DNA from: Chryseobacterium sediminis
GTDB lineage: Bacteria > Bacteroidota > Bacteroidia > Flavobacteriales > Weeksellaceae
Assembly: GCF_008386505.1 (NCBI RefSeq)
Contig: NZ_VUNZ01000004.1
Coordinates: forward strand, 1-64,000
DNA: 64,000 nucleotides
Direction: 5' to 3'
Below, one piece after another: positions 25,505-33,992 of this stretch. The notes beneath the pieces are model-generated. The model saw nothing but the letters and a program-made list of their open reading frames with translations. It searched no databases and had not been told where the DNA came from. Position 1 is the stretch's first letter. The number at the start of each line of letters is the position of its first letter. The position numbers and the translations under genes are program-made.

Positions 25505-26710
25505 TTATGCATTTAAAATTTCGTTAAACAAATTCATCAGTTCTTCATTGGCTTCCTGTCCGCCATTTTTAGTTTTAAAATAATCTTTGAATAAGATATC
25601 AATATTCTGATTTAAATTAATTTCATGGCTTTGTTCTTCGGCAAGTTCCCTGTTTTTAACTTTTGGAATAAGATGAACAATTCCGTTGTGAGACTGATAA
25701 ATTAGCCTTCTTTCATCAGCTGTTAAAAAAGTCTCGCTTTCCAGAGTCAGCTCAATAAAGGTGTTAGGATTTTCACCCATCCACTGAACTGTATCTTCTA
25801 CGGATGAAAATGCTTTTCTCACTAAAGCTCGTCCCTTTTTCAATGCCTTTTTTTCGTAGGTAACTGCTTTTCCCGGCTCAGCATCAATAATAGAAACATA
25901 TTTTGTCTGTCCAGCTTCACTGAAACTGTAGCAAAGGGGAGAAGATGAATAAATAACGGGTTTTTCCTTCGTTCCGATATTCTGAAAACCATGCAGGTGC
26001 CCCAGTGCCGTATATTGAATCTGCTCAGGAATACTATCTGAAAAAATCAGATCTGCATTTCCTATTTTAATAGGTTTTTCCCCTTCAGGCTCTTCCAGAA
26101 TTTCCGCACCTCTTTTATTCATATACAAATGGGCCGTCAGGAGATTGATTCCGGAATCATCACAAAACTGATCTGCAAGATTTTTCCATGTTTCTGCAAG
26201 AACTTTATTGATTTCTTCTTCTTTATTTTCGCCAAAATATTCCTTTAAACGGATTTCATTCGCGAAAGGAGTATGAAGAATTCTTACAGGGAAATCTACC
26301 CCTTTTATTGTTAGTTCTATAAAACCTGCTTTTGAGTTTGTAATGTTGAAATATTCTGTCCCGAAAGGCGTGATCTCAGCTTTAGGATGGCCTATTAAAA
26401 TAATCCCGCATTCCCGGGCCAGTGGATCAGGAGCATTGATTAAGCTGGGAGAATCATGATTGCCGGAAATAGCAATCACAGGACGTTTCCCATTCAGGGA
26501 TAAACGTTTCAGGGTTTTATAAAAAAGCTCTACGGCTTCTACACCCGGATTAAAGTTATCAAAAAGATCACCGGCAACAAGAATAAGATCTGCGTGTTCC
26601 TCATCGGCAATGCCTATAATCTCTTCCATTACCAGAATCTGCTCTTCCATACGTGAAAAGCGGTCCAGTCTTTTTCCCAAATGCCAGTCGGCAGTATGCA
26701 GAATCTTCAT
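25505..26710 (-). CDS. sbcD: SbcD-type exonuclease subunit
   Basis: 401 residues, nuclease subunit of the SbcCD complex. The calcineurin-like phosphoesterase core (about 1-250) carries the metal-binding motifs HTADWHLGKR, LVAGDLFDN, AISGNHDSPSL, LTAHLYM and YTALGHLHGFQ. The C-terminal capping part (about 280-380) is typical. It is the first gene of the sbcDC pair and is followed after 3 bases by sbcC. The nearest upstream ORF is a 50-residue basic protein on the same strand. Confidence 0.95.
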   Translation of the reverse strand: MKILHTADWHLGKRLDRFSRMEEQILVMEEIIGIADEEHADLILVAGDLFDNFNPGVEAVELFYKTLKRLSLNGKRPVIAISGNHDSPSLINAPDPLARECGIILIGHPKAEITPFGTEYFNITNSKAGFIELTIKGVDFPVRILHTPFANEIRLKEYFGENKEEEINKVLAETWKNLADQFCDDSGINLLTAHLYMNKRGAEILEEPEGEKPIKIGNADLIFSDSIPEQIQYTALGHLHGFQNIGTKEKPVIYSSSPLCYSFSEAGQTKYVSIIDAEPGKAVTYEKKALKKGRALVRKAFSSVEDTVQWMGENPNTFIELTLESETFLTADERRLIYQSHNGIVHLIPKVKNRELAEEQSHEINLNQNIDILFKDYFKTKNGGQEANEELMNLFNEILNA

Positions 26711-26757
26711 AAAAAGTTTATTATTGTTTACAGTAAATACGTTGAGTGATGAACAAT

Positions 26758-26910
26758 TTATAGTTGATTATCGCTTTCTTTTGCTTTGAAATCTTCCAGA
26801 ATTTGCTTTAAACGCGCTTTCCTTTCTGTTTCCGCATTCTGTATTTTCCGTTTTTTCTGATCAATTTGCTTTTTATTTTTTTTTCTGTTTGCTTCGTTGT
26901 TTTTGCTCAT
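26758..26910 (-). CDS. 50-residue basic coiled-coil-like small protein
   Basis: A short ORF reading MSKNNEANRKKNKKQIDQKK and onward, ending ESDNQL. It is very rich in Lys, Arg, Gln, Glu and Asn, with no hydrophobic core. It should form a long charged helix. It lies 47 bases before sbcD on the same strand and could be the first gene of that transcript. I know no function. The clean ATG, the stop and the absence of other signals in this gap make it plausible, but a chance ORF in AT-rich DNA is possible. Confidence 0.45.
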   Translation of the reverse strand: MSKNNEANRKKNKKQIDQKKRKIQNAETERKARLKQILEDFKAKESDNQL

Positions 26911-27049
26911 ATTTGTTTGTAACGAATAATTTTGTGGCTAAGAAATAGCTTCATCAAAAATAAGAAACAAAAAGGGAAGGCTGAAATATATATTGATCAT
27001 TCAATCTATGACCAGAATAAATCTTTTTCATATAGACTTTTTTTATTAG

Positions 27050-27057
27050 TATTTTTG
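27050..27057 (+). promoter_or_regulatory. -7 promoter box TATTTTTG
   Basis: Exact TAnnTTTG match 16 bases before ATG 27074. A second box, TAATTTTG, lies at 26927-26934. Confidence 0.5.
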
Positions 27058-27073
27058 ATGAAAATTAATACTC

Positions 27074-27934
27074 ATGAAGCTTTTTTTAACATTTTTATTT
27101 GCTCTTGTAAGTGTGTGCATTAATGCTCAGGATCTTGAAAAATTGTCAGAGGAAGTCACAGAAGAAGGTATTGCATTATATCGCAGTGAAATGGCAAGCT
27201 GGTACGGGACAGATGTGGTAAAGGAAAATTATAAAAACATGGACAATATAGGAGGATACTTTTCGTATTTAGATGATGTTCCTAAGTGTATTTTCTTTTC
27301 CAAACAGAATAAAGTGGTTGCTACCATTTCTTTTCCCACCAATTATAATCCTGATAATGCAAAAATAGATTTGTCAGAAAGAGATTTTACTCCTGCTGAG
27401 ATGGACTATTTTACAATCAGACAGAAAGCTCTTACCAGAATAAACAATGATACTATTTTTAAGAGGTATAATAACACCAACTTTAATTTGGTACCTATCA
27501 TCAAGAAAAACTCTAAAAAGGTATACGTCTTAACTGGAGCGTCTGTAAATAATGTGGTGATTTTTGGGAATGATTATCTATTGACTTTTAATAATAAAAA
27601 TGAGATAGAAAATGTTGAAAAATTGCATAAAGGAATAATTGTACATGATATAGGTAATAATAGTAAAGGTGCGGATGTAGGCGGAGTACATTCTCATGTT
27701 TTGGAGAACTGGCAGCAAATGACTCCAACTGATATTTGTACACTTATGTTGTATCAGAAACTTACCGGATGGGAAACATATACTACCATTTCTAAAAAAT
27801 ATGCGAGTATATGGAATAACAAATCTAATAAGGCATTTGTAATGAAAACTGAAAACTTCAGGAAAATAGCCAATTATCAATTGAAAGAAAATAAGAAATC
27901 AGAAAATAAAGATACCCAAGATTCAAATAAATAA
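27074..27934 (+). CDS. Secreted protein of unknown function
   Basis: 286 residues with a signal peptide (cut near INAQ). The mature part has mixed alpha/beta character with aromatic patches (EMASWYGTDVV, GGYFSYLDDVPKCIFF) and no motif that I recognise. The C-terminal tail from about 270 is Lys/Asn/Asp-rich and probably disordered. It is followed after 6 bases by a VF530-type gene, so the two may be co-transcribed, although the products should be in different compartments. Confidence 0.7.
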   Translation: MKLFLTFLFALVSVCINAQDLEKLSEEVTEEGIALYRSEMASWYGTDVVKENYKNMDNIGGYFSYLDDVPKCIFFSKQNKVVATISFPTNYNPDNAKIDLSERDFTPAEMDYFTIRQKALTRINNDTIFKRYNNTNFNLVPIIKKNSKKVYVLTGASVNNVVIFGNDYLLTFNNKNEIENVEKLHKGIIVHDIGNNSKGADVGGVHSHVLENWQQMTPTDICTLMLYQKLTGWETYTTISKKYASIWNNKSNKAFVMKTENFRKIANYQLKENKKSENKDTQDSNK

Positions 27935-27940
27935 AGATTA

Positions 27941-28192
27941 ATGATGGAACAGCAGTCCAAAGATCCTTTACACGGAAAAAGACTTGATGCTATCCTTGAA
28001 GAATTGGTAGAATACTATCAGGGCTTTGAAAGGTTAGGCGAGCAGATCAATATAAAATGTTTTACAGATAATCCAAGCATCAGTTCTTCTCTGAAATTTT
28101 TGCGAAAAACACCCTGGGCAAGAACAAAAGTAGAAAGCTTGTATCTCTTTGTGCTGAGGCAGAAAAAAAGAGAGGAGGGCAGAAAAAAATAG
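27941..28192 (+). CDS. VF530 (DUF2132) family DNA-binding protein
   Basis: 83 residues. Nearly the whole protein is the VF530 domain: DPLHGKRLDAILEELVEYY, then INIKCFTDNPSISSSLKFLRKTPWARTKVE. The structure of a Vibrio relative is known, and DNA binding was proposed for the family; the cellular role is not settled. The C terminus is a run of basic residues. It begins 6 bases after the secreted unknown. Confidence 0.9.
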   Translation: MMEQQSKDPLHGKRLDAILEELVEYYQGFERLGEQINIKCFTDNPSISSSLKFLRKTPWARTKVESLYLFVLRQKKREEGRKK

Positions 28193-28300
28193 GCAGAAAG
28201 TTATTGAAGTTATAGGGAATTAATATAAGGTAAAAGGAAGATGTATTTTTCTTTATGCTTTTCATAGCTTCCTTGTTCTATCTCCTAACTTTCAAGCTTA

Positions 28301-28328
28301 TTGAATCATTTCAAAAATAGTATATTTG
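28301..28328 (+). promoter_or_regulatory. Promoter of the FKBP gene
   Basis: TTG (28301-28303), 17-base spacer, TATATTTG (28321-28328). This is the best full Bacteroidota promoter in the window, 42 bases before the ATG. Confidence 0.75.
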
Positions 28329-28370
28329 TATTATTAATCGTGAAACAAAATCACGAAAAAAAGAAAAAAT

Positions 28371-28871
28371 ATGACAATTGAAAACAATCACGTTGTAGCT
28401 GTACGTTACATCCTTCACACTATCGAAGCGGACGGAACTAAAGTTCTTGTAGAAGAAACAACAGCAGAAAATCCACTTACATTTTTGTACGGTGTAGGAA
28501 TGATGATTCCAAAGTTTGAACAAAATATCTTAGGTTTAAAAGCTGGTGATAAAGCTGCTTTTGTAATTCAGCCTGAAGAAGCTTATGGTGAAAGACAGCC
28601 AGACGCTATCGCTCAATTGCCAATTGAGATGTTTAAAGAATCAGGAACTCCACCTATCGGAGCTATTTTACCTTTATCTGATAACCAAGGGAATAATTTC
28701 CAGGCATTTGTGGTAGAAGTAACACCAGAAGTTGTAGTTGCAGATCTTAACCACCCAATGGCAGGAAAAGTATTAGATTTCGACGTAGAAGTTTTAAGTA
28801 CTCGTCCGGCAACTGAAGAGGAGCTGTCACACGGTCACGCTCATGGAATTGACGGAACTGATACTCACTAA
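28371..28871 (+). CDS. SlyD-like FKBP-type peptidyl-prolyl isomerase
   Basis: 166 residues, cytoplasmic. An FKBP core with an inserted IF domain (about 75-135) as in SlyD: LTFLYGVGMMIPKFEQNILGLKAGDKAAFVI, EEAYGERQ, then VVVADLNHPMAGKVLDFDVEVL. It would catalyse prolyl isomerisation and act as a folding helper. The short tail has HGHAHGIDGTDTH, a reduced version of the metal-binding His-rich tail of SlyD. The strong promoter suggests high expression. Confidence 0.92.
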   Translation: MTIENNHVVAVRYILHTIEADGTKVLVEETTAENPLTFLYGVGMMIPKFEQNILGLKAGDKAAFVIQPEEAYGERQPDAIAQLPIEMFKESGTPPIGAILPLSDNQGNNFQAFVVEVTPEVVVADLNHPMAGKVLDFDVEVLSTRPATEEELSHGHAHGIDGTDTH

Positions 28872-28907
28872 AAAATATTAATCCAATCATTTTTTGGATA
28901 AAAGATA

Positions 28908-28941
28908 AAAAATCCCCCCAGAACTCTCTGTGGGGATTTTT
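28908..28941 (+). terminator. Terminator after the FKBP gene
   Basis: AAAAATCCCC (28908-28917) pairs with GGGGATTTTT (28932-28941). Confidence 0.82.
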
Positions 28942-28969
28942 ATGTATCAATGATAATATTGATTGAGTG

Positions 28970-28988
28970 TTTTTGACGGGTGGTTAAG
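28970..28988. repeat. Copy of the TTAACCACC(C)CGTCAAAAA repeat
   Basis: TTTTTGACGGGTGGTTAA here is the reverse complement (one C shorter) of the string at 53980-53998. A short interspersed motif in 3' regions, probably the remains of a repeat family. Confidence 0.4.
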
Positions 28989-29011
28989 TTATAAATTTCT
29001 TTGTCGTTGTA

Positions 29012-29389
29012 TTAATCTAAAAATTCTCCCGAAACATAATACCATCGTTCATGCATTTTCTGAAAAATTGAAAATTCATGATGAATTTGTGACTGCCCAT
29101 CCTGATCTGTATAATAGGCCTTAAACTCTACCTGATTTAAAGCGGGAGTTCTGATAATTTCCAGTTTCGTCCATTGGTTGATTTCTCCCCATTCCTGAAG
29201 ATCTTTCTTATTATGGTATTTTCTTTTTCCCGGAAGAGTAGTCTCCATCAGATATTCACCATTCGGGATGGCAAAAGCAGAGAATCTTGAACGCATCAGA
29301 GCTTCAGCAGTGGGAGCATGTTTTTCTCCGGTATGATAAGGCTTGCAGCATTCTTCGTATGATTTTCCTGAGCAGCAGGGACAGTTCAT
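29012..29389 (-). CDS. YchJ-like SEC-C metal-binding protein
   Basis: 125 residues from the ATG at 29389. An in-frame ATG at 29485 is rejected because a TATTTTTG promoter box lies between the two, and YchJ proteins begin right at the zinc motif. The N terminus is MNCPCCSGKSYEECCKPYH, a SEC-C type zinc site. The rest is an NTF2-like fold with TAEALMRSRFSAFAI, YLMETT and the ending WYYVSGEFLD. The cellular role of the family is unknown. Confidence 0.88.
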   Translation of the reverse strand: MNCPCCSGKSYEECCKPYHTGEKHAPTAEALMRSRFSAFAIPNGEYLMETTLPGKRKYHNKKDLQEWGEINQWTKLEIIRTPALNQVEFKAYYTDQDGQSQIHHEFSIFQKMHERWYYVSGEFLD

Positions 29390-29414
29390 ATAGTGTATTT
29401 TAAATGTTGAACAG

Positions 29415-29422
29415 CAAAAATA
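29415..29422 (-). promoter_or_regulatory. -7 promoter box of the YchJ-like gene
   Basis: TATTTTTG on the minus strand, 25 bases before the ATG at 29389. Confidence 0.5.
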
Positions 29423-29491
29423 ATGAATATCAATAGAAATGAATGATAAATAAAAAGAAGCACTCTGATTAAGAATGCTTCCCATTATCTT

Positions 29492-29923
29492 TTACTGATT
29501 GTCTTCGTCAATTTTGGTGTCAACAAAGCTATAATTATCAGTTGCCATATCCAGTGCCTGCTCTTTTGAATCAAATTTCACATGGGATGGGTCTAAGACT
29601 TTGTAAGTATATATGTCTGTTTTCCCTGAATTAAAATGAAGTTCATGAAATTCTCCCTTCTCAATCCACCATTGACCTCTTTCGATGACTTGATCAACAT
29701 CGCAATTCTGGATAGTGGTGAAAATGAGCATAAAAGTACCGTCTGCTTTTCTTTCCATTACCCAACGTTTTTCCATACCTACGATCTGCTGATCTTTTTC
29801 ACTTCCTTTCCATAAGCCTACAAGTTTATTGTCTATTTTGTTGACTTGTGGTTTTGTGTGGCCTTTTTGAGCATACATTGCCCCAAAGACTACTAATAAT
29901 GTTGCCGTAATAATTTTTTTCAT
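29492..29923 (-). CDS. Secreted lipocalin-like protein of unknown function
   Basis: 143 residues, signal peptide cut near MYAQ. The body begins LVGLWKGSEKDQQ and runs as a series of beta strands with aromatic residues (RGQWWIEKGEFHELHF), as in small lipocalin-like domains of Bacteroidota. I see no catalytic motif. It starts 2 bases after the TonB-C-like gene and is last in the dcp transcript. Confidence 0.68.
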   Translation of the reverse strand: MKKIITATLLVVFGAMYAQKGHTKPQVNKIDNKLVGLWKGSEKDQQIVGMEKRWVMERKADGTFMLIFTTIQNCDVDQVIERGQWWIEKGEFHELHFNSGKTDIYTYKVLDPSHVKFDSKEQALDMATDNYSFVDTKIDEDNQ

Positions 29924-29925
29924 GG

Positions 29926-30759
29926 TTATTTAAAAAATAATGTGAGAGGAACCCTGCTGTTTACTGTTATTCCCATAGTTTTAGCCGGAACCCATTTTGT
30001 TTTTTTTATAAACTTTTTTGTTTCGTTGATAAAGTAGGATGAGTACTTATAATTTTTTTTATTCTGGAAAGTAAGGTCAATATCTATATCTGAGACTGTT
30101 CCGTCCTTGTGCAGGGTAAATTTTGCAGAAATAGAAGAATAAAAATCTTTGTCTTTCCGATATTCAAATTCATCGGGATAGTGTACGTTTTTCCAAAAGT
30201 CTTTTTCATAATCTTTAAAAAAGTCTCCGTAAGATTTGCTGCCCGGATACCTTGAAATGGTGTCACATTCTTCAAAGTCATAAATCCTGTTAATATTTTT
30301 TTTAACATATTGTAAGTCTGCGATATGTCTCAAAGAGTCAATGAACTTTGGGCCAAACTTTCTGTCAATTTCCTTTGACATTACATCTTCATAGCAATTT
30401 TGCAACTCCGCTGGAACAGTGCAATAATACAGTGCAGTCCCTATTTCGATATTCTTTTGTTTTAAAAGAACATCCATTTCAGCATTGCTTCTGTAGCTTT
30501 CTACCATTCCAAAGTAATGAAAATAAACAAGCTTTCCCTTTTTAATGTCTGCTTTAGCTCTTGCAGTTTCAGCAATACATTGGGAATCCAGATATTTTCT
30601 CTCTTCTTTAATGTATTCCTCTAATTCGTTAGAGATCGTTGTATCAGATTGTTTTTGAAATAAAGATTCTGACCTGCTTTCAAATCCTTTGTTTTTTAAT
30701 GAGAAGCAAGTCAGAATGATTAATGAGGACAATACTTTTATACCTGTATTGAGCATCAT
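29926..30759 (-). CDS. Protein with TonB C-terminal-like domain
   Basis: 277 residues with a hydrophobic start (TGIKVLSSLIILTCFSLK) that may act as a signal or an anchor. The C-terminal 80 residues look like a TonB_C domain: SAKFTLHKDGTVSDIDIDL, ETKKFIKKTKWVPAKTMG and the ending VNSRVPLTLFFK. There is no ExbB/ExbD nearby and the middle lacks the Pro-rich periplasmic spacer, so it is probably one of the many TonB_C-containing proteins with no energy-transducing role. Between dcp (3 bases upstream) and the lipocalin-like gene (2 bases downstream). Confidence 0.7.
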   Translation of the reverse strand: MMLNTGIKVLSSLIILTCFSLKNKGFESRSESLFQKQSDTTISNELEEYIKEERKYLDSQCIAETARAKADIKKGKLVYFHYFGMVESYRSNAEMDVLLKQKNIEIGTALYYCTVPAELQNCYEDVMSKEIDRKFGPKFIDSLRHIADLQYVKKNINRIYDFEECDTISRYPGSKSYGDFFKDYEKDFWKNVHYPDEFEYRKDKDFYSSISAKFTLHKDGTVSDIDIDLTFQNKKNYKYSSYFINETKKFIKKTKWVPAKTMGITVNSRVPLTLFFK

Positions 30760-30762
30760 AGA

Positions 30763-32904
30763 TTATTTAATAAACCCTCTGTTTCTTAATAAAGGTTTGA
30801 TATCCGGATCGTGTCCTGTAAAGTCTCTGAATGCCTGGTTCAGGTCTACAGAATTTCCTACGGAAAGAATATATTTTCTGAAACGGTCACCGTTCTCTCT
30901 GGTTAACCCGCCGTTTTTACTGATCCATTCCCAAGCATCATTATCCAACGTTTCAGACCATAAATAAGCATAGTATCCTGCAGAATATCCACCTCCCCAG
31001 ATGTGTGCAAAATAAGGTGTGTGGTATCTTGGTGGTACCGTTGCCAAATTGAATCCATGGCTGGCCAGAGATTGTTTTTCAAAATCTAAAACAGGAATAA
31101 ACTGGCTGTCATTGCTTACCGTATGCCAATCCATATCAAGCTCGGCAGCAGAAACCAATTCAGTAGTCATGTATCCCTGATTGAAAGTGGATGCTTTTTT
31201 GATCTTGTCTACCAAAGCCTGTGGAATAGGCTGTTTTGTTTCATAGTGTACAGCATAATTTTTCAGGACAACAGGATCTAATGCCCAGTGTTCATTGATC
31301 TGAGATGGGAATTCTACGAAATCTCTAGGTACATTCGTTCCTGAAAGAGAAGGATATTTCTGGCTTGCAAACATTCCGTGAATAGAGTGTCCAAATTCAT
31401 GGAAAATAGTGGAAACATCATCATAGCTTATTAATGAAGGTTTTCCAGGAGCAGGTTTCTGATAGTTATAACAGTTAACGATTACTGGTTTTGTTCCTAA
31501 TAAATAAGACTGTTCAACGAAATTACTCATCCATGCCCCTCCGTTTTTAGAATCTCTTGTATAGAAATCCAGATAGTAGATGGCGATAGATTTTCCATCA
31601 TGATCAAAAACTTCGTAGGTTACTACATCAGGGTGGTAAACCGGAAGATCTGTTCTCTTTTTAAATGTAAGTCCGTAGAATTTTTCAGCAGCGAAGAAAA
31701 CTCCTTTTTCAAGCACCGTTGTAATTTCAAAATAAGGTTTTATTTCACTTTCATCAAGATCAAACTTAGCTTTTCTTACCTGTTCAGCATAGAAGTTCCA
31801 GTCCCAAGGCTCTACTTTGAAACCTCCTTTTTGCTGATCAATAAGATCTTGGATATCTTTTGCTTCACGTCTTGCTGTCTCTACTGCCGGAGTAGCAATC
31901 TGGTTCATTAGCTTAGTGGCAGCTTCCGGTGTTTTTGCCATCTGATCCTGAAGTTTCCATTCAGCAAAGTTTTTCTTTCCTAAAATCTGAGCTTTTTTCA
32001 ATCTCAGTTTAGCCAGTTTTTCAATGGTTGATCTCGTATCGTTAGCATCTCCTTTTTCAGCTCTTGTCCATGAAGCTTTGAATAGCTTTTCTCTGGTAGC
32101 TCTGTTTTTTAGATTTTGTAAAAGAGGCTGCTGTGTAGTATTTTGTAAAGCCAAAAGATATTTTCCTGGTTGTCCTGCCGTTTTAGCATCAGCCGCTGCC
32201 GCTGCAATTTCATCAGCAGAAAGTCCGTCAAGTTCTTTTGCATCAGAGAAAAATACGCCTCCCTGCTTTCTTGCTTCAAGTAATTTATTAGAATATTGCG
32301 TAGAAAGAGAAGCCAATTCCTGATTGATCTGCTTTAGTTTTTCTTTATCAGCTGCAGAAAGATTTGCTCCTGCAATTTCAAAATTCTGTTTATAATACTG
32401 TACCAGTCTTTTGCTTTCAGGATCAAGACCGTCTTCTTTGATGGACTGTATTCTTTTATAAAGATTTTCATTCAGGTATAGCTTATCAGAATGAGCCGCA
32501 AAAATAGGTGCATATTCTTCGTCTAAAGCCTGCAACGTAGGATTCGTATTTGCGCTTGTAAGATTAGAGAATACAATTTGTGCCCTTCTTAAGACTTCAC
32601 CACTCTTTTCCAATGCAACGATTGTATTTTCAAAAGTAGGGGCAGCCGGATTGTTGGCAATTTTTATAATTTCAGCTTCATGCTGCTTCAAACCATAGTC
32701 AAAAGCAGGTTTGAAATGCTCATTTTTGATTTTGTCAAACTCCGGAGCTTCGTATTGAAGCTTGCTCTTCTTCATAAAAGGATTTGAAGATAAAGAGGGA
32801 TCAGGTGCAGGTAGCTCCTGTTGAATATCGGTCTGTTTCATTGTAGTACAAGATTGATTGAACGCCAAGGCAGAAATTAATAATACCGATGAAATATTCT
32901 TCAT
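30763..32904 (-). CDS. dcp: M3 family metallopeptidase, peptidyl-dipeptidase type, lipoprotein
   Basis: 713 residues, normal for Dcp. It removes dipeptides from peptide C termini and should act on peptides in the periplasm. The signal ends in a lipobox (FNQSC, Cys about 19). The zinc site is HEFGHSIHGMF with H502, E503 and H506; further family marks are RDFVEFPSQINEHWA, the GGGYSAGYYAYLWSE segment and DPDIKPLLRNRGF at the end. It is the first gene of a three-gene transcript with a TonB_C-like and a lipocalin-like protein. Oligopeptidase A is the alternative, but the ending favours Dcp. Confidence 0.92.
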   Translation of the reverse strand: MKNISSVLLISALAFNQSCTTMKQTDIQQELPAPDPSLSSNPFMKKSKLQYEAPEFDKIKNEHFKPAFDYGLKQHEAEIIKIANNPAAPTFENTIVALEKSGEVLRRAQIVFSNLTSANTNPTLQALDEEYAPIFAAHSDKLYLNENLYKRIQSIKEDGLDPESKRLVQYYKQNFEIAGANLSAADKEKLKQINQELASLSTQYSNKLLEARKQGGVFFSDAKELDGLSADEIAAAAADAKTAGQPGKYLLALQNTTQQPLLQNLKNRATREKLFKASWTRAEKGDANDTRSTIEKLAKLRLKKAQILGKKNFAEWKLQDQMAKTPEAATKLMNQIATPAVETARREAKDIQDLIDQQKGGFKVEPWDWNFYAEQVRKAKFDLDESEIKPYFEITTVLEKGVFFAAEKFYGLTFKKRTDLPVYHPDVVTYEVFDHDGKSIAIYYLDFYTRDSKNGGAWMSNFVEQSYLLGTKPVIVNCYNYQKPAPGKPSLISYDDVSTIFHEFGHSIHGMFASQKYPSLSGTNVPRDFVEFPSQINEHWALDPVVLKNYAVHYETKQPIPQALVDKIKKASTFNQGYMTTELVSAAELDMDWHTVSNDSQFIPVLDFEKQSLASHGFNLATVPPRYHTPYFAHIWGGGYSAGYYAYLWSETLDNDAWEWISKNGGLTRENGDRFRKYILSVGNSVDLNQAFRDFTGHDPDIKPLLRNRGFIK

Positions 32905-33163
32905 AAATATAGTTGTTATTAAACCATAAAGATATTAAAAACTTGTATCATAGAATCTATTTTGGAACACGTATTTACCCGAACAGTTTTGTGAGTGATT
33001 TTAAAATGAATACGTTAGGCATTGCAGGACAAATCAATTTCATTCTGAAAAATCTGTATTGCAGACAATTGCAGTATTTTTATAGGTAATGTAATATTTT
33101 TTATAAATTAGTTGTTATTTAAATATAAAGAAATCAAAAAAATAATCGACAAAAGAAATAAGC
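32905..33163. other. Divergent intergenic region, dcp and GIN gene
   Basis: About 260 AT-rich bases. A 27-codon ORF starting at 33007 is too short and featureless to call. I see no exact TAnnTTTG box for either gene. Confidence 0.3.
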
Positions 33164-33991
33164 ATGAAAACAAAGACTTTATTTATTTTTTCAGCCTTAG
33201 CGGCATTAGCCTCATGTAATGATAAACATGAGAACAGAAACAGAGATAGAGACGGAGACAAAAGTAACTGGGTAGAGAAAGTGGTAAGCAAAGAAAGCGG
33301 CCCGATACAGCATAAAGTATTTAACGGAGACTTTGATGAAATTCAGGTTTCCCAGGCAATAGAAGCTGAAATCATAAAATCTGAAACAGAAAAAGTAGAA
33401 ATCTCAGCCCCTCAGAATATTATCGATGAAATTCTTGTAGATAATGATGGAGGAAAACTGCATATTCATTATAAACCAGGTATAAGAGTAATGAATATCA
33501 GCAAAGTGACTGCTAAAATTTATACAAAAGACTTTAATAAACTTCTTGCAGATTCAGCCGCCAGAATTATCATAAAAGATAAATTTACTCAGGAGAAAAC
33601 AGATATAGAAGCATCAAGTGCAGGCAGTATTTCCGGAGATCTGGAAGCAAATGATATGGATATTAATATAAGCAGCAGCAGCAGCTATGATGGTAAAATA
33701 TGGGCTGTTAACCTTGATATTGAAGCTTCATCAGGATCTACTCTTGACATTTCCGGAAAAGCGAAAAAAGCAGATATCAGTGCATCTTCAGGCAGTAGTG
33801 TTTCAGCCAAAGGAGTTATCGCTGATAATGTAGAAGCTGATGCTTCCAGTGGTGCAAGTGTTCACATCAGTGCTGTTTCCAGTGTGAAAGCAGGTGCTTC
33901 ATCCGGTGGAAGTGTGGATATTTCTAAAAAAGGAGAACTTAAAAATGTGATCAAGGATGAAAGCAGCGGCGGAAGCGTAAACATCCAATAA
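33164..33991 (+). CDS. GIN domain (DUF2807) lipoprotein
   Basis: 275 residues. The lipobox is ALASC (Cys about 19), followed by an Asn/Arg/Asp-rich segment. The rest is the DUF2807 'head GIN' fold: VFNGDFDEIQVSQAIEAEII and then a right-handed beta-helix-like series of Ser/Gly/Ala repeats (SSAGSISGD, SSSSSYDGK, SSGSTLDIS, SSGSSVSAK, SSGASVHIS). These repeats are of 17-25 residues each. GIN proteins are common in Bacteroidota and their role, probably adhesive or structural at the surface, is unproven. It converges on kefC with one base between the stops. Confidence 0.88.
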   Translation: MKTKTLFIFSALAALASCNDKHENRNRDRDGDKSNWVEKVVSKESGPIQHKVFNGDFDEIQVSQAIEAEIIKSETEKVEISAPQNIIDEILVDNDGGKLHIHYKPGIRVMNISKVTAKIYTKDFNKLLADSAARIIIKDKFTQEKTDIEASSAGSISGDLEANDMDINISSSSSYDGKIWAVNLDIEASSGSTLDISGKAKKADISASSGSSVSAKGVIADNVEADASSGASVHISAVSSVKAGASSGGSVDISKKGELKNVIKDESSGGSVNIQ

Positions 33992-33992
33992 A

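Noticed and set aside
33007..33090. 27-codon ORF between dcp and the GIN gene
   Set aside because: Too short, no promoter box, no distinctive composition.
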